This document shows, piece by piece, positions 23,924 to 32,569 of a DNA stretch of 64,000 nucleotides (its first letter is position 1; every line of letters starts with the position of its first letter). The notes beneath the pieces were generated by a model, which was not told the origin of the DNA, made no database searches, and saw nothing but the letters and a program-made list of their open reading frames with translations. The stretch covers positions 868,001-932,000 of the forward strand of contig CAWIOS010000013.1 of assembly GCA_963837815.1 (NCBI GenBank), read 5' to 3'. The position numbers were made by a program, and so were the translations under genes. Source of the stretch: Fen-1273 sp963837815. GTDB taxonomy: Bacteria > Bacteroidota > Ignavibacteria > UBA10030 > UBA6906.

Positions 23924-25876
23924 TCAGGGGAATCGAATGTCGGCCTGGACGCTGATCTGGCCGGCAGCATCGCCGGGGATTTCGAGGAACGGCCCGGCGG
24001 CGGACACAGAAGATTCCCTGACGGTCTGAGCGTACCTGGCCACTATTTCCCCCCACTCCCCCGGGTTCCAGCGGAACCGGGTGTACCATCTCACGCCGTG
24101 GCCGTAGAGAGGAGGTACTGATGCGAGCCCGGGGAGCCCCTGCTCAAAATCGTAGAGCCGTGCTCCGTACCCGTCCGTGTGGAAGAGTGAGAGCCGGGCG
24201 TCGAAAGAGGTGTTCCTGAGCATCGCGAGCGTCGCGCCCCCTCCGATGTTCACGCCTTGGAGGATGTCACCGGCCGGCTGACGGACGCGGGCAAATTCAA
24301 CCGTTGCCGAAAAGCATGCGAGTTCCCCTCCCCTGCGGGATATCTCGAAGCGGAGATGATCCTCGCCCGTCACCCCGGCACTCTTCACGTTCCTCCCCCA
24401 TGCGTCCGTTGCCGCGACCGGCTCGTAAGAACAATTCCTCGAATACCGGACCGAGAATTTCCCGCCGTGAGGGAGGCCAGTCTCGCCCGTCACCGTGAGG
24501 GCGGTCCCCCGGCGAGGCATCGGATCGAGCGCGGTCGGCCAGGGATGTTCGAATGCATCGAGATGACATGCGATAATGATGCCGCGAAAGGGGTGCACCC
24601 GGAAGCCCGCCGAAACACCCCGTTCGTTTCTCGTTTCGCCGTTCTCTCCTTCCCCCGACGAATGCGGGTTGTCGTACCCGGGTTGATAGTCCCTGCAGCG
24701 TATCAGCAGCGTTTCGTCCTTTCCCGGGGCAAGCGTCAGGGTCCAGAGGAGCGCGTGCGAACCTCCGCTCATCAGCGCATATTCACCGGCGAGCGATACG
24801 GTTCCGATCCGGCAGCTCATGTCCAGGCTCCCGGCGTCGATCCTGTCCCCCGAGAACCGCATTCTATCGGCCGGAGCAAACCACCTGTCGAAGACCGCCC
24901 TGTAGGCTGTGCAGCCGGCTGTATACAGGCCGGGCGAAGTGAAGCCGACGTGGAAGCCTGCAAGCCGCTCTCTCAGCGCGTCCCTTTTCGGGATGGACGT
25001 CACGGTCGAATACTCCCCGCGGAAGAATCCCGTCGCCTCTCCGGTCGTGTCGACGTTCGCGCCGTACGATCTGTCGGAAAAGAAGAGCGTTCCGCTCCAT
25101 CGTTCAGAAGCGGAGAATGCGACGGCAAGACCGCGCAAAAACCGGCTCTCGTCTGAAGAACGGTTGGGTACGATTGCCAGTCCTTCCCCTGGGCGGACCC
25201 TCCAGAAGCTCCCTGCTGCGAAGGGGCCGCGCCAGAACAGCAATCCTTCTCCCGATTCAAGCTCGTAGTCCCCTGCAAGGATCTCTCTGACACAGCCGAG
25301 GTTCGTCATACGGGCATAGGCCGAGAGGAACGCATCATCCGTCCGCTCACCTCCCCCCTTTGCAAAGAGTGTCCCCGCTTCAACGCCTCCGTACTCCTCG
25401 AGGAGGAGACGGGAAGAAAATTCCAGGGGGGAGCCGGGAGTTGAGGCCGCAGCCGGGAAGTGCCGGACGGCGCGCGTGCGCAGCGACGCCCTCCGGCCAC
25501 CGGAGACGGATCTCCGGCGGATGCAGACGTACGGGGCGAGCGCACTGTAGAGGCTCTCGCTCCCTCCCGGAATTGTGAGGAGGTCTCCCGCGGCATCAAA
25601 TTTCCCCACCTTCTCCCTGTAATCCAGAATTGCACGCGCCTCAGGGAGCGTGACGCACGGAATGGAGAGGAGTTCTGACAGGGAAACGCAGTTCAGGTCG
25701 TAGGGGTGCAGCCGGATCCAGTCCAGGGTCTCGAACAAAGCGTACCCGTCCGGGTCCTCCCTCACATCGCCAGTGATCTCGAGCGGGAACCTGTCGTCCT
25801 GCCAGGCGGGAAGGCGTGTGGTGTCCTGCGGAAGCCCTTGAATGAATACCAGGCCGGCAATGAGGGGGAGCGGCAC
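23924..25876 (-). CDS. Helix-hairpin-helix plus predicted beta-barrel surface protein
   Basis: The 650-residue protein starts at a GTG at 25876, 3 bp after the PorV-like gene, and has a short hydrophobic N-terminus that may be a signal peptide. Residues about 60-115 hold ComEA-like helix-hairpin-helix units (LNCVSLSELLSIPCVTLPEARAILDYR and GKFDAAGDLLTIPG). Residues 150-650 are a long run of alternating-polarity strands rich in aromatics and glycine, as in an outer-membrane barrel, ending in the strand QISVQADIRFP. Proteins of this design occur in Bacteroidota/Chlorobiota; function is unknown, though the HhH unit hints at DNA binding. Confidence 0.75.
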   Translation of the reverse strand: MPLPLIAGLVFIQGLPQDTTRLPAWQDDRFPLEITGDVREDPDGYALFETLDWIRLHPYDLNCVSLSELLSIPCVTLPEARAILDYREKVGKFDAAGDLLTIPGGSESLYSALAPYVCIRRRSVSGGRRASLRTRAVRHFPAAASTPGSPLEFSSRLLLEEYGGVEAGTLFAKGGGERTDDAFLSAYARMTNLGCVREILAGDYELESGEGLLFWRGPFAAGSFWRVRPGEGLAIVPNRSSDESRFLRGLAVAFSASERWSGTLFFSDRSYGANVDTTGEATGFFRGEYSTVTSIPKRDALRERLAGFHVGFTSPGLYTAGCTAYRAVFDRWFAPADRMRFSGDRIDAGSLDMSCRIGTVSLAGEYALMSGGSHALLWTLTLAPGKDETLLIRCRDYQPGYDNPHSSGEGENGETRNERGVSAGFRVHPFRGIIIACHLDAFEHPWPTALDPMPRRGTALTVTGETGLPHGGKFSVRYSRNCSYEPVAATDAWGRNVKSAGVTGEDHLRFEISRRGGELACFSATVEFARVRQPAGDILQGVNIGGGATLAMLRNTSFDARLSLFHTDGYGARLYDFEQGLPGLASVPPLYGHGVRWYTRFRWNPGEWGEIVARYAQTVRESSVSAAGPFLEIPGDAAGQISVQADIRFP

Positions 25877-25879
25877 TCC

Positions 25880-26722
25880 TTACAGGCCCCCGAGCCGGAG
25901 CGAGAGTCCGAACCGGTTTGTGAAGCCGAGCTCCTGATGGCGGGAGAGCGCATATTCGACCTCGACGGAAGAAAACCTGACCGCGATCCCTGCCGAATAG
26001 ACAGACGGGTAAGTCGATACGCCGGCACGAACCGAGAGGAACACTGCCGGGCTCCACTCGGCGCCGAGGCGGACCTCCGCCGGGAAGCGCACGTCTTCAG
26101 CAACGTCGCATGCGAGCAGAAATCCTCCGGGAGGGGCATATGAAAGTCCCGCCTGGAACGTCCGGGGAATTGTCTCAGGCTGTTTGCCAAGCCGGGGGGC
26201 ATTCAGGTTTGACGCGGATGCCCCCGCCTCGAGCCCGCCGGCGATCTCCCAGGTCACACCCGCGTCAATTCCTGCACACGAACAGCTGCCGTACCCCGCG
26301 ATGGAGAGGTTGTTCAGCGTGAGAGCCGCTCCCGCGCGGATCCCCCTGCCGCATTCGACCCCGCACCCCGCCCCGATCGTGATTTCGCGGTAGAGCTCAA
26401 AACCGTAGCTGACCGCGCTGACAGCCGCCGTAAACCGGCCCATGGGCCGTGCGAATGCGCAGGCGGTTCGTCTCAGTTCCCGGAGACCGAACGGTGCGGG
26501 TGAAACGGCCACGGCGATCATCGGCTCGGTAGTCCCCGCAAGACCTGCCGGGTTCATGAGTCCCCCCCAGACGTTCCCGCTCCAGGCCACTCCCGAGCCT
26601 CCCATCGCACAGGACCGGACCCCCTCACTCTGACGTTCGAACGCAGCGGTGGCCCCCGGGGCGTATGCGAACACCATAGCGACAATCACAAAGCCTGGAA
26701 ACCGGATCCTCACGAATGCCAA
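25880..26722 (-). CDS. PorV/PorQ-like outer-membrane beta-barrel protein
   Basis: The 280-residue protein has a signal peptide ending near ATAA, followed by the hallmark of the PorV/PorQ/UPF0164 group: an SCAMGGSGVAW segment and NPAGLA within the first 65 residues, then about a dozen predicted strands to the end. PorV helps type IX secretion substrates reach the surface, but no core PorLMN genes are here. The likely start is TTG at 26722, 6 nt after GGGGAG; a GTG three codons later is an alternative. It is 3 bp upstream of the HhH-barrel gene and divergent from porD. Confidence 0.6.
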   Translation of the reverse strand: MAFVRIRFPGFVIVAMVFAYAPGATAAFERQSEGVRSCAMGGSGVAWSGNVWGGLMNPAGLAGTTEPMIAVAVSPAPFGLRELRRTACAFARPMGRFTAAVSAVSYGFELYREITIGAGCGVECGRGIRAGAALTLNNLSIAGYGSCSCAGIDAGVTWEIAGGLEAGASASNLNAPRLGKQPETIPRTFQAGLSYAPPGGFLLACDVAEDVRFPAEVRLGAEWSPAVFLSVRAGVSTYPSVYSAGIAVRFSSVEVEYALSRHQELGFTNRFGLSLRLGGL

Positions 26723-26780
26723 CCATTCTCCCCGTCCTTTTCATGATACAGCGGGAAGAACCGATTTTGCGAACGGGTGG

Positions 26781-26895
26781 ACTCCGCTGGCGCCAACAGC
26801 GGCGCCACCTTCGTCGTTGGCGCCCAAAAGCGGCGTGGGCTCCGCTGGCGCCAACAGCGGCGCCAGCTCCGTCCCCGCTGGAAAACGCGGGGACT
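26781..26895. repeat. GGCGCC hairpin repeats between divergent outer-membrane genes
   Basis: Two near-identical 26-bp units (26782-26807 and 26840-26865) carry CTGGCGCC-AACAGC-GGCGCCA, an inverted repeat that can also fold as CCGCTG/CAGCGG. Two degenerate versions follow, at 26817-26838 and 26874-26897. They fill most of the gap between the porV-like gene and the porD promoter. Confidence 0.85.
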
Positions 26896-26900
26896 CCGCC

Positions 26901-26929
26901 TTGATACACTTTGTGAAAAGGCGTATATT
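26901..26929 (+). promoter_or_regulatory. Sigma70-type promoter of the PorD/DUF4835 gene
   Basis: TTGATA (26901-26906) and TATATT (26924-26929) are spaced by 17 bp, one mismatch from consensus in each box. The start codon lies 31 bp further on. The GGCGCC repeats end directly upstream of the -35. Confidence 0.7.
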
Positions 26930-26959
26930 GGGCGCACTCCCACAACAATGGTGGCACAC

Positions 26960-27862
26960 ATGAACATCATCCGCCCGGCAGCCGTCGCGCTCCTCCTTTG
27001 CATGCTCCTTCTCCCCCTCACCGTGATCGCACAGCAGATCGATGTCACGGTGCTTGTCAACTACGAAGGGATCCCGACGACGAACAAGGATCTGCTCAGG
27101 GATTTCGCGAGCGACGTCAGGACATACATAAGTAATTACAACTGGGGTCCCGGCAGCCCCTCCGACAAGGTCAAGTGCACGATCAACATTTTCATTCAGA
27201 GCGTGATCGGGGACAACAAGTATTCCGCGCAGGTGTTTGTCGGCAGCCAGCGGGAGATCTACAAGTCCGCCCAGAGCACCGCAGTCGTCAGGCTCTTTGA
27301 CAATCTCTGGCAGTTCACGTACGTGAAGACGAAGCCCCTGAACCACACAAATAATACGTACGACGATCTCACGAGCTTCCTCGATTTTTACATGTACCTC
27401 GTCATGGGGTACGACTACGACACGTACGAGAAGCTCTCGGGAACCCCCCTCTTCCAGAAGGCGGCGGACGTTGCAAGCCAGGGGAGATCGACGGGCGACC
27501 AGGGGTGGCAGCCTGCGACGTCAGGGTATTCGCGGGTTCAGCTTATCGACGAACTCATGAGCGCCGTCTACAAGCCCGTCCGCGAGGCGTCATGGTATTA
27601 TCACTTCGCCGGGCTTGATTCGCTCTCGATAAACAGGGATCGCGGCTGGCAGAACATGCTGACGGGGATACACAAAATCGTCGAAGCAAAGAAAAACGCC
27701 GATCCCCGCAATGTCGTGATCAAGTCGTTTTTCGAGGCGAAAGCGAAGGAGCTTGCGGAGATATTCGTGGATTATCCCGATCCTTCCGTCTATGCACTCT
27801 TCGATGCCGTCGACCCGAACCACCAGCAGGCATACGAAGAGGCCAGGGCGAAGCACAAGTAG
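26960..27862 (+). CDS. PorD/DUF4835 family protein
   Basis: The 300-residue protein has a signal peptide (hydrophobic residues 6-23, then AQQ) and matches the PorD/DUF4835 pattern: IDVTVLVNYEGIPTTNKDLLRDF near the mature N-terminus, NIFIQS, PLNHTNNTYDDLTSFLDFYMYLVMGYDYDTYEKLSGTPLFQKA in the middle and the KNADPRNVVIKSFFEAKAKEL helix. PorD is needed for type IX secretion or gliding in some Bacteroidota but its action is unclear. I use the ATG at 26960, 6 nt after GGTGG; an ATG four codons earlier lacks a ribosome site. Confidence 0.8.
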   Translation: MNIIRPAAVALLLCMLLLPLTVIAQQIDVTVLVNYEGIPTTNKDLLRDFASDVRTYISNYNWGPGSPSDKVKCTINIFIQSVIGDNKYSAQVFVGSQREIYKSAQSTAVVRLFDNLWQFTYVKTKPLNHTNNTYDDLTSFLDFYMYLVMGYDYDTYEKLSGTPLFQKAADVASQGRSTGDQGWQPATSGYSRVQLIDELMSAVYKPVREASWYYHFAGLDSLSINRDRGWQNMLTGIHKIVEAKKNADPRNVVIKSFFEAKAKELAEIFVDYPDPSVYALFDAVDPNHQQAYEEARAKHK

Positions 27863-27899
27863 GACGCGGGAGGAGGCGCACCGGGCGGAGAAGGATCCG

Positions 27900-29045
27900 T
27901 CACTCGTCCGGCGGTTCCGCCCCGGGGAGTCCGAGCAGCGCGTCGACACGGGCCGTCACCTCGTCCACGGTGAGTGCCCTCATGCAGAATGAACCATACC
28001 GTTCCCCGGGGGGGAGTGTGTTCCGGCAGGCCGTCGCAGGGCAGGCGGGGCACCTCTCTCTGCTCTGCATCGTCCCCGCCCCCCTCTCGTCCGCATAGAT
28101 CTTCCACATCACGTCGTCAAACCGGGGAATGAGCGCAAGCGAGGGGACTCCCGCGGCGACGGCAAGATGCCGCGGCCCCGAGTTGTTTGACACGCAGAGG
28201 ACGCACTTCTTCAGGAACGCGGCAAGATCCAGCACCCCGGCAGTGAAGACAACGAGCGGCGACGTTGTGCAATTCCTGCGCACCTCCTCGAGCAGCCCGC
28301 GGTCGAACACGCTCCCGATAAGGAGCACGGGGATCTTCGCGCGCTGGAGGTTGTCGATGAGCGCGGCGTAGTTTTCCGGGGGCCATATCCTGTACGCGCC
28401 GCTGGCTCCCGGATGGACAGCCACGACCGATATCCCTTCCGCCAGACCGAGCGATTTCCATTGCACGTCCACCCGCTCGGCGTGTTCGCGGGGGATGACG
28501 ACCGTCGTCCTCCTCGACCGGATCGTCGCCCCGGCCAATTCGGCGAGCGCACAGTAGTACGCGAGCACCCCCCCTCCGCTTTTCGTCATCCTCATTCTGC
28601 GCGAGAGGAGCCCGGAGAGTGTCTTTCCCTCCTCCCCGGCACGGACACGGGCACCCGAGAGGAAGGCCCAGAGGTAGAACCTGTCCTGCGGAAAGGTGCA
28701 GACGACTGTGTCGAACTTCCCCTTTCTCAGCCAGCGGACGACCGTGAGCTCGGCCCGGAGGCGCCGGACCCCGCGGAGAGCGCGGAGGGCCTCCCTGTCG
28801 ACCTCGGCAACGCGGTCCACGTGCGGGTCCGAGCGGAGCACCGCCGAAGTTCCCCCTGCCGGGTTCTCGACAAGGACCGGTGGGACGTCGGCGTCCGGCT
28901 CTTCGTACGATCGGCGCTGGATGACGAGAACGGTGAGCGCGGCGGCGGGAAACGTCTCCTTGAGGGAGCGGAGCGCCGGGGAGAGGATGAGGAGATCTCC
29001 GAGCTGCCCCTCCGCAATGACGCATATCCGCTCCGGTGTTTTCAC
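27900..29045 (-). CDS. Glycosyltransferase family 9 (heptosyltransferase-like)
   Basis: The protein has the GT9 two-domain form. It opens with ICVIAEGQLGDLLILSPALRSL, has DTVVCTFPQDRFYLWAFLSGARVRAG near 115-140, then VVAVHPGASGAYRIWPPENYAALI near 205-228 and VSNNSGPRHLAVAAGVPSLALI near 285-306, the GPxHLA region typical of LPS heptosyltransferases. The C-terminus has four cysteines in RCPACPATACRNT. The substrate is unknown. I start at the GTG at 29045 because a longer frame (to 29138) overlaps the TatD gene. Confidence 0.85.
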   Translation of the reverse strand: MKTPERICVIAEGQLGDLLILSPALRSLKETFPAAALTVLVIQRRSYEEPDADVPPVLVENPAGGTSAVLRSDPHVDRVAEVDREALRALRGVRRLRAELTVVRWLRKGKFDTVVCTFPQDRFYLWAFLSGARVRAGEEGKTLSGLLSRRMRMTKSGGGVLAYYCALAELAGATIRSRRTTVVIPREHAERVDVQWKSLGLAEGISVVAVHPGASGAYRIWPPENYAALIDNLQRAKIPVLLIGSVFDRGLLEEVRRNCTTSPLVVFTAGVLDLAAFLKKCVLCVSNNSGPRHLAVAAGVPSLALIPRFDDVMWKIYADERGAGTMQSRERCPACPATACRNTLPPGERYGSFCMRALTVDEVTARVDALLGLPGAEPPDE

Positions 29046-29088
29046 GGGTTCGAAGCCATGACGGAGTCGTGCGGGAGGCCCATGTCGG

Positions 29089-30495
29089 TCAAAAGAAGGG
29101 GCGTGTGTAGAAATTCGCGCCGATCTCCTCCTCGACAAACCGGCGCGCCTTCTCCCTGTCCACGTCGTTCAGGTCGACGATCGTAAGGACGACCCGGGGG
29201 AGGAGCCGGACGGCTTCCCGTGCGAATTCCACCATCGCCGGGAAGAATTTCTCCCCGTCGATCCTCATAAGCGCCCCGTACTGCGCGGGATCCGTCGAGT
29301 TCAGGCTTATGGAGACCGCATCGATGAGCCCCGCGAGTTCGGGGACGATATTTCGCTTGTTGATCACGCTCCCGTGGCCGTCCGTGTTGAGCCGTGTCCT
29401 GCCGCCGCGCAATTTTACCGCAGCGGCGACCTCCTTGAGCGCGTCAAGCCGTATCGTGGGCTCGCCGTACCCGCAGAAGACAATCTCGTCGTACCGGAGG
29501 GGGTCGCCGATCGCATCGATCACCTCGCGCGCGCCGGGCTCACGCTCGATCCGGAGGTTGTGTCCCTTGATGACCGCCTCCCCTTTCCTGTCGCAGAACA
29601 CGCAGTCCGCATTGCAGCGGATTGTCAGGTTGACGTACAGCGAATTCTTGAGCCTGTAGACGAACACGGGTTCCCCGGGGGCTCCGATGCCGAACATCCT
29701 GTAGGCGCCGTAAGACGTGGTCCGTGCGATGTCGTCGACATTGAGGTGCTGGAGCTCCGCGATCCTGGCAGCGATCAGCGGGATGCGGGCGGGCTCGTTC
29801 CTCGTCCCGCGGTGGGGAACAGGCGCGAGATACGGACTGTCCGTTTCGAGGAGAAGATGTTCTGCGGAGACTTCACGTGCGACGTCGGCGGCGTGCCCGG
29901 GGTTCTTGAACGTGACGATCCCGGGGAGCGACACGGAGAACCCGAGGTTGACGAGCTCCCAGGCCTTTGCCGGGTTGCCGGGGAAGCAATGGAAAACGCC
30001 CCGGGGGGCGGGAAACCTGCTCCCCGGTGCGGCATCCCGGCTGCGCCAGAGGGGAAACTTCTCAATCGCCTCCCGGACGATGCGGAGGGTCTCTTCCATT
30101 GCGTCGCGCGTGTGGATGATCACCGGAAGATCGTGCCTGGCGGCAATCCCGAGCTGCGCGCTGAAGACCCGTTCCTGCGCGTCACGCGGGGCAAAGTCGT
30201 AATGAAAGTCCAGCCCGATCTCACCCACCGCCACGACCTTCGGCTGCGTGCAGAGGTCCTCCACGCCCCGGAGGGCTTCCTCGCCGGCACCGGCCGCTTC
30301 GTGCGGATGCACGCCCACGCAGGCATGGACGCAGCTCTCCCTGTGCGCAAGTTCGATGGCGCGGCGGCTGTCGTCAAGCCCGGTCGCGGGATTGACGATC
30401 GCATTCACGCCTGCGTCCAGTGCCCGGCGGATCACTTCGGCCCGGTCCGCGTCGAACTCGCCCGAGGTCAGGTGCGCATGTGTGTCAATGAACAT
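29089..30495 (-). CDS. TatD-family hydrolase fused to a radical SAM domain
   Basis: Residues 1-270 are a complete TatD metal-dependent nuclease: FIDTHAHL at 2-9, GVHPHE near 61, GEIGLDFHYD at 91-100, IIHTRDA near 126, the HCF motif near 169 and LLLETDSPYLAPVP at 214-226. Residues 280-468 are a short radical SAM domain with the CxxxCxxC cluster motif at cysteines 294, 298 and 301, then a GxGEPT segment near 344. TatD-associated radical SAM proteins are a known but uncharacterised family. The gene lies between metG and the GT9 gene. Confidence 0.93.
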   Translation of the reverse strand: MFIDTHAHLTSGEFDADRAEVIRRALDAGVNAIVNPATGLDDSRRAIELAHRESCVHACVGVHPHEAAGAGEEALRGVEDLCTQPKVVAVGEIGLDFHYDFAPRDAQERVFSAQLGIAARHDLPVIIHTRDAMEETLRIVREAIEKFPLWRSRDAAPGSRFPAPRGVFHCFPGNPAKAWELVNLGFSVSLPGIVTFKNPGHAADVAREVSAEHLLLETDSPYLAPVPHRGTRNEPARIPLIAARIAELQHLNVDDIARTTSYGAYRMFGIGAPGEPVFVYRLKNSLYVNLTIRCNADCVFCDRKGEAVIKGHNLRIEREPGAREVIDAIGDPLRYDEIVFCGYGEPTIRLDALKEVAAAVKLRGGRTRLNTDGHGSVINKRNIVPELAGLIDAVSISLNSTDPAQYGALMRIDGEKFFPAMVEFAREAVRLLPRVVLTIVDLNDVDREKARRFVEEEIGANFYTRPFF

Positions 30496-30510
30496 GGTGC
30501 CCCGTTTCCC

Positions 30511-32559
30511 TCATTTCACGGCCGCGCCGCTCGGAATCTCCGACCCCGGCGATACAAGAACGAGCTTCCCGTCGGGTGTGGAGGCGGCAAGAACCATCCC
30601 GTGCGATTCCTCCTTCATGATCGTGGCCGGCCGGAGATTGGCGACGACAACGACGAGCTTCCCGAGAAGATCTTCCGGGCGGTAATGGCGGGCGATCCCC
30701 GCGATAATCTGCCGCTGCTCGGACCCGATCTCGACCTGCAGTTTCAGGAGCTTTTCGGATTTCGCGACGGGCTCGCACCGGAGGATCTTCCCCACGCGGA
30801 GATCCGCCTTCCTGAACTCGTCTATCGTGATCTTCTCCACCGCCGGCTCCGCCGGCGGCGCCGTGGGTACAGTCCCTTCCGACTCGATCATGCTCTCCTC
30901 TATTTTTGTGAACAATATGCCGGCCGTCCCGAGCCGGTGCCCGGCTTCGAGAGCGCCCGTGCGCGCAGACTCCCAGGAAGCGCGCGCCGCCTCCCCCGGG
31001 AGGCCGAGCATCCGCCAGATCTTCTCGCACGAACCGGGGATCACCGGGCTCATCAGTATCGCAAGCGCTCGCGCGAGCTGGAGGCTGATGTTGATTGTCG
31101 TGGCGCACCGCGCGGGATCCGATTTCGCGGTTTTCCACGGTTCGCTGTCGTTGAAATACTTGTTGGCCGCCCGCGCGAGGTTCATGACTTCCATGAGCCC
31201 GTCGCGGAACCTGTAGCGTTCGTAGAACGAGGCGGCGGCTCCCGGTGTCCGGTCCATGAGCGCGCGCACCCCGGCGTCGAGATCGCCGTCAGGGCCCGCC
31301 GCCGGGACCGCGTTGCCGAACGTGCGGGAGGCAAACTGGAGCGTCCGGTTCACGAAATTCCCCAGTATGTCGGCAAGTTCATTATTGTTCTTTGCCTGGA
31401 AGTCCCTCCACGTGAAATCCGAGTCGCGGTATTCCGGCAGCCCGGTCGCCAGCGTGTACCGGAGCGGGTCGACCGGGTATTTTGCGAGGAAGTCCTGCAC
31501 GTCGATTCCCCACCCCCGGCTCTTGGAGAACTTCTGTCCCTTGTAGTTCAGGAATTCGTTCGCCGGAACGTTCGCGGGAAGGACGTACTGATCCCCCCCC
31601 CCGTCGTTCCACGCCATGAGCATCGCCGGGAACACGATCGTGTGAAACACGACGTTGTCTTTCCCGATGAATGCGACATATTTCGTGTCCCCCCCCAGCC
31701 AGTACTCCTTCCACGCCTCCGGGCGCCCCTTCATGAGCGCCCACTCCTTTGTCGCGGAGATATATCCCAGGACGGCGTCAAACCAGACGTAAATGACCTT
31801 GGTCTCGTACCCGGGGAGCGGGATTTTCACCCCCCATGCCAGGTCGCGCGTCACCGCACGGTCCTCGAGACCCTCCCTGAACCAGCTCCGGCAGTACTGG
31901 AGGACGTTCTCCTTCCAGCCGTCCGCCCTGTCGCTCCGGTCGACGTACTCCTCGAGCCTCTTCTGGTACGCGCCCAGGGGGAAATACAGATGGGTCGTTT
32001 CGCGCACGACAGGGGCGTCCCCGGTAATCTTGCTCCTGGGATTCAGCAGCTTCATCGGGTCGAGAAACGTGCCGCACCGTTCGCACTGGTCCCCCCGCGC
32101 GTCCGGATTGCCACAGACGGGGCATGTTCCCTCGACGTACCTGTCGGGGAGAAACATTTCCGCTTTTTCGTCGTAGAGCTGTTTCTCCTTTTTTTCCTTC
32201 AGTATCCCCCGGCGGTGGAATTCCAGGAGAAATTCCACGGCAGTTGCGTGGTGGAGCGGAATCGACGTGCGCGAGTAATTGTCAAACGACATCCCGAACG
32301 CGGCGAACGCCTCCCTGTCCATCGCATGATACCTGTCGACGATCGCCTGGGGGGCGACCTTCTCCTTGTCGGCCGCCAGCGTGATGGCGACCCCGTGTTC
32401 ATCAGAGCCGCAGATGAACAGGACGTCGCGGCCCCGGAGCCGCTGGAACCGCGCGTACATGTCCGCCGGGAGATACGCCCCCGCGAGGTGCCCCAGGTGA
32501 ATCGGGGCGTTCGCGTAAGGAAGGGCCGCCGTTATGAGTATCCGCCGTGCGTCGCTCAT
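30511..32559 (-). CDS. metG: Methionyl-tRNA synthetase
   Basis: MetG charges tRNA-Met. The protein has the class I signature ITAALPYANAPIHLGHLAGAYLP near 7, the zinc module with cysteines in CPVCGNPDARGDQCERCG near 142-159, the catalytic KFSKSRG loop near 330, an anticodon-binding domain and a C-terminal Trbp111-like tRNA-binding domain (KADLRVGKILRCEPVAKSEKLLKLQVE, near 590-615). I prefer the ATG at 32559, 3 nt after GAGAG; an ATG at 32580 overlaps the holB 3' end and lacks a ribosome site. Confidence 0.95.
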   Translation of the reverse strand: MSDARRILITAALPYANAPIHLGHLAGAYLPADMYARFQRLRGRDVLFICGSDEHGVAITLAADKEKVAPQAIVDRYHAMDREAFAAFGMSFDNYSRTSIPLHHATAVEFLLEFHRRGILKEKKEKQLYDEKAEMFLPDRYVEGTCPVCGNPDARGDQCERCGTFLDPMKLLNPRSKITGDAPVVRETTHLYFPLGAYQKRLEEYVDRSDRADGWKENVLQYCRSWFREGLEDRAVTRDLAWGVKIPLPGYETKVIYVWFDAVLGYISATKEWALMKGRPEAWKEYWLGGDTKYVAFIGKDNVVFHTIVFPAMLMAWNDGGGDQYVLPANVPANEFLNYKGQKFSKSRGWGIDVQDFLAKYPVDPLRYTLATGLPEYRDSDFTWRDFQAKNNNELADILGNFVNRTLQFASRTFGNAVPAAGPDGDLDAGVRALMDRTPGAAASFYERYRFRDGLMEVMNLARAANKYFNDSEPWKTAKSDPARCATTINISLQLARALAILMSPVIPGSCEKIWRMLGLPGEAARASWESARTGALEAGHRLGTAGILFTKIEESMIESEGTVPTAPPAEPAVEKITIDEFRKADLRVGKILRCEPVAKSEKLLKLQVEIGSEQRQIIAGIARHYRPEDLLGKLVVVVANLRPATIMKEESHGMVLAASTPDGKLVLVSPGSEIPSGAAVK

Positions 32560-32569
32560 ACGCTCTCTG

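Noticed and set aside
23924..27862. Complete type IX secretion system
   Set aside because: Only PorV- and PorD-like proteins are seen; the PorKLMN core and Sov are absent from the window.
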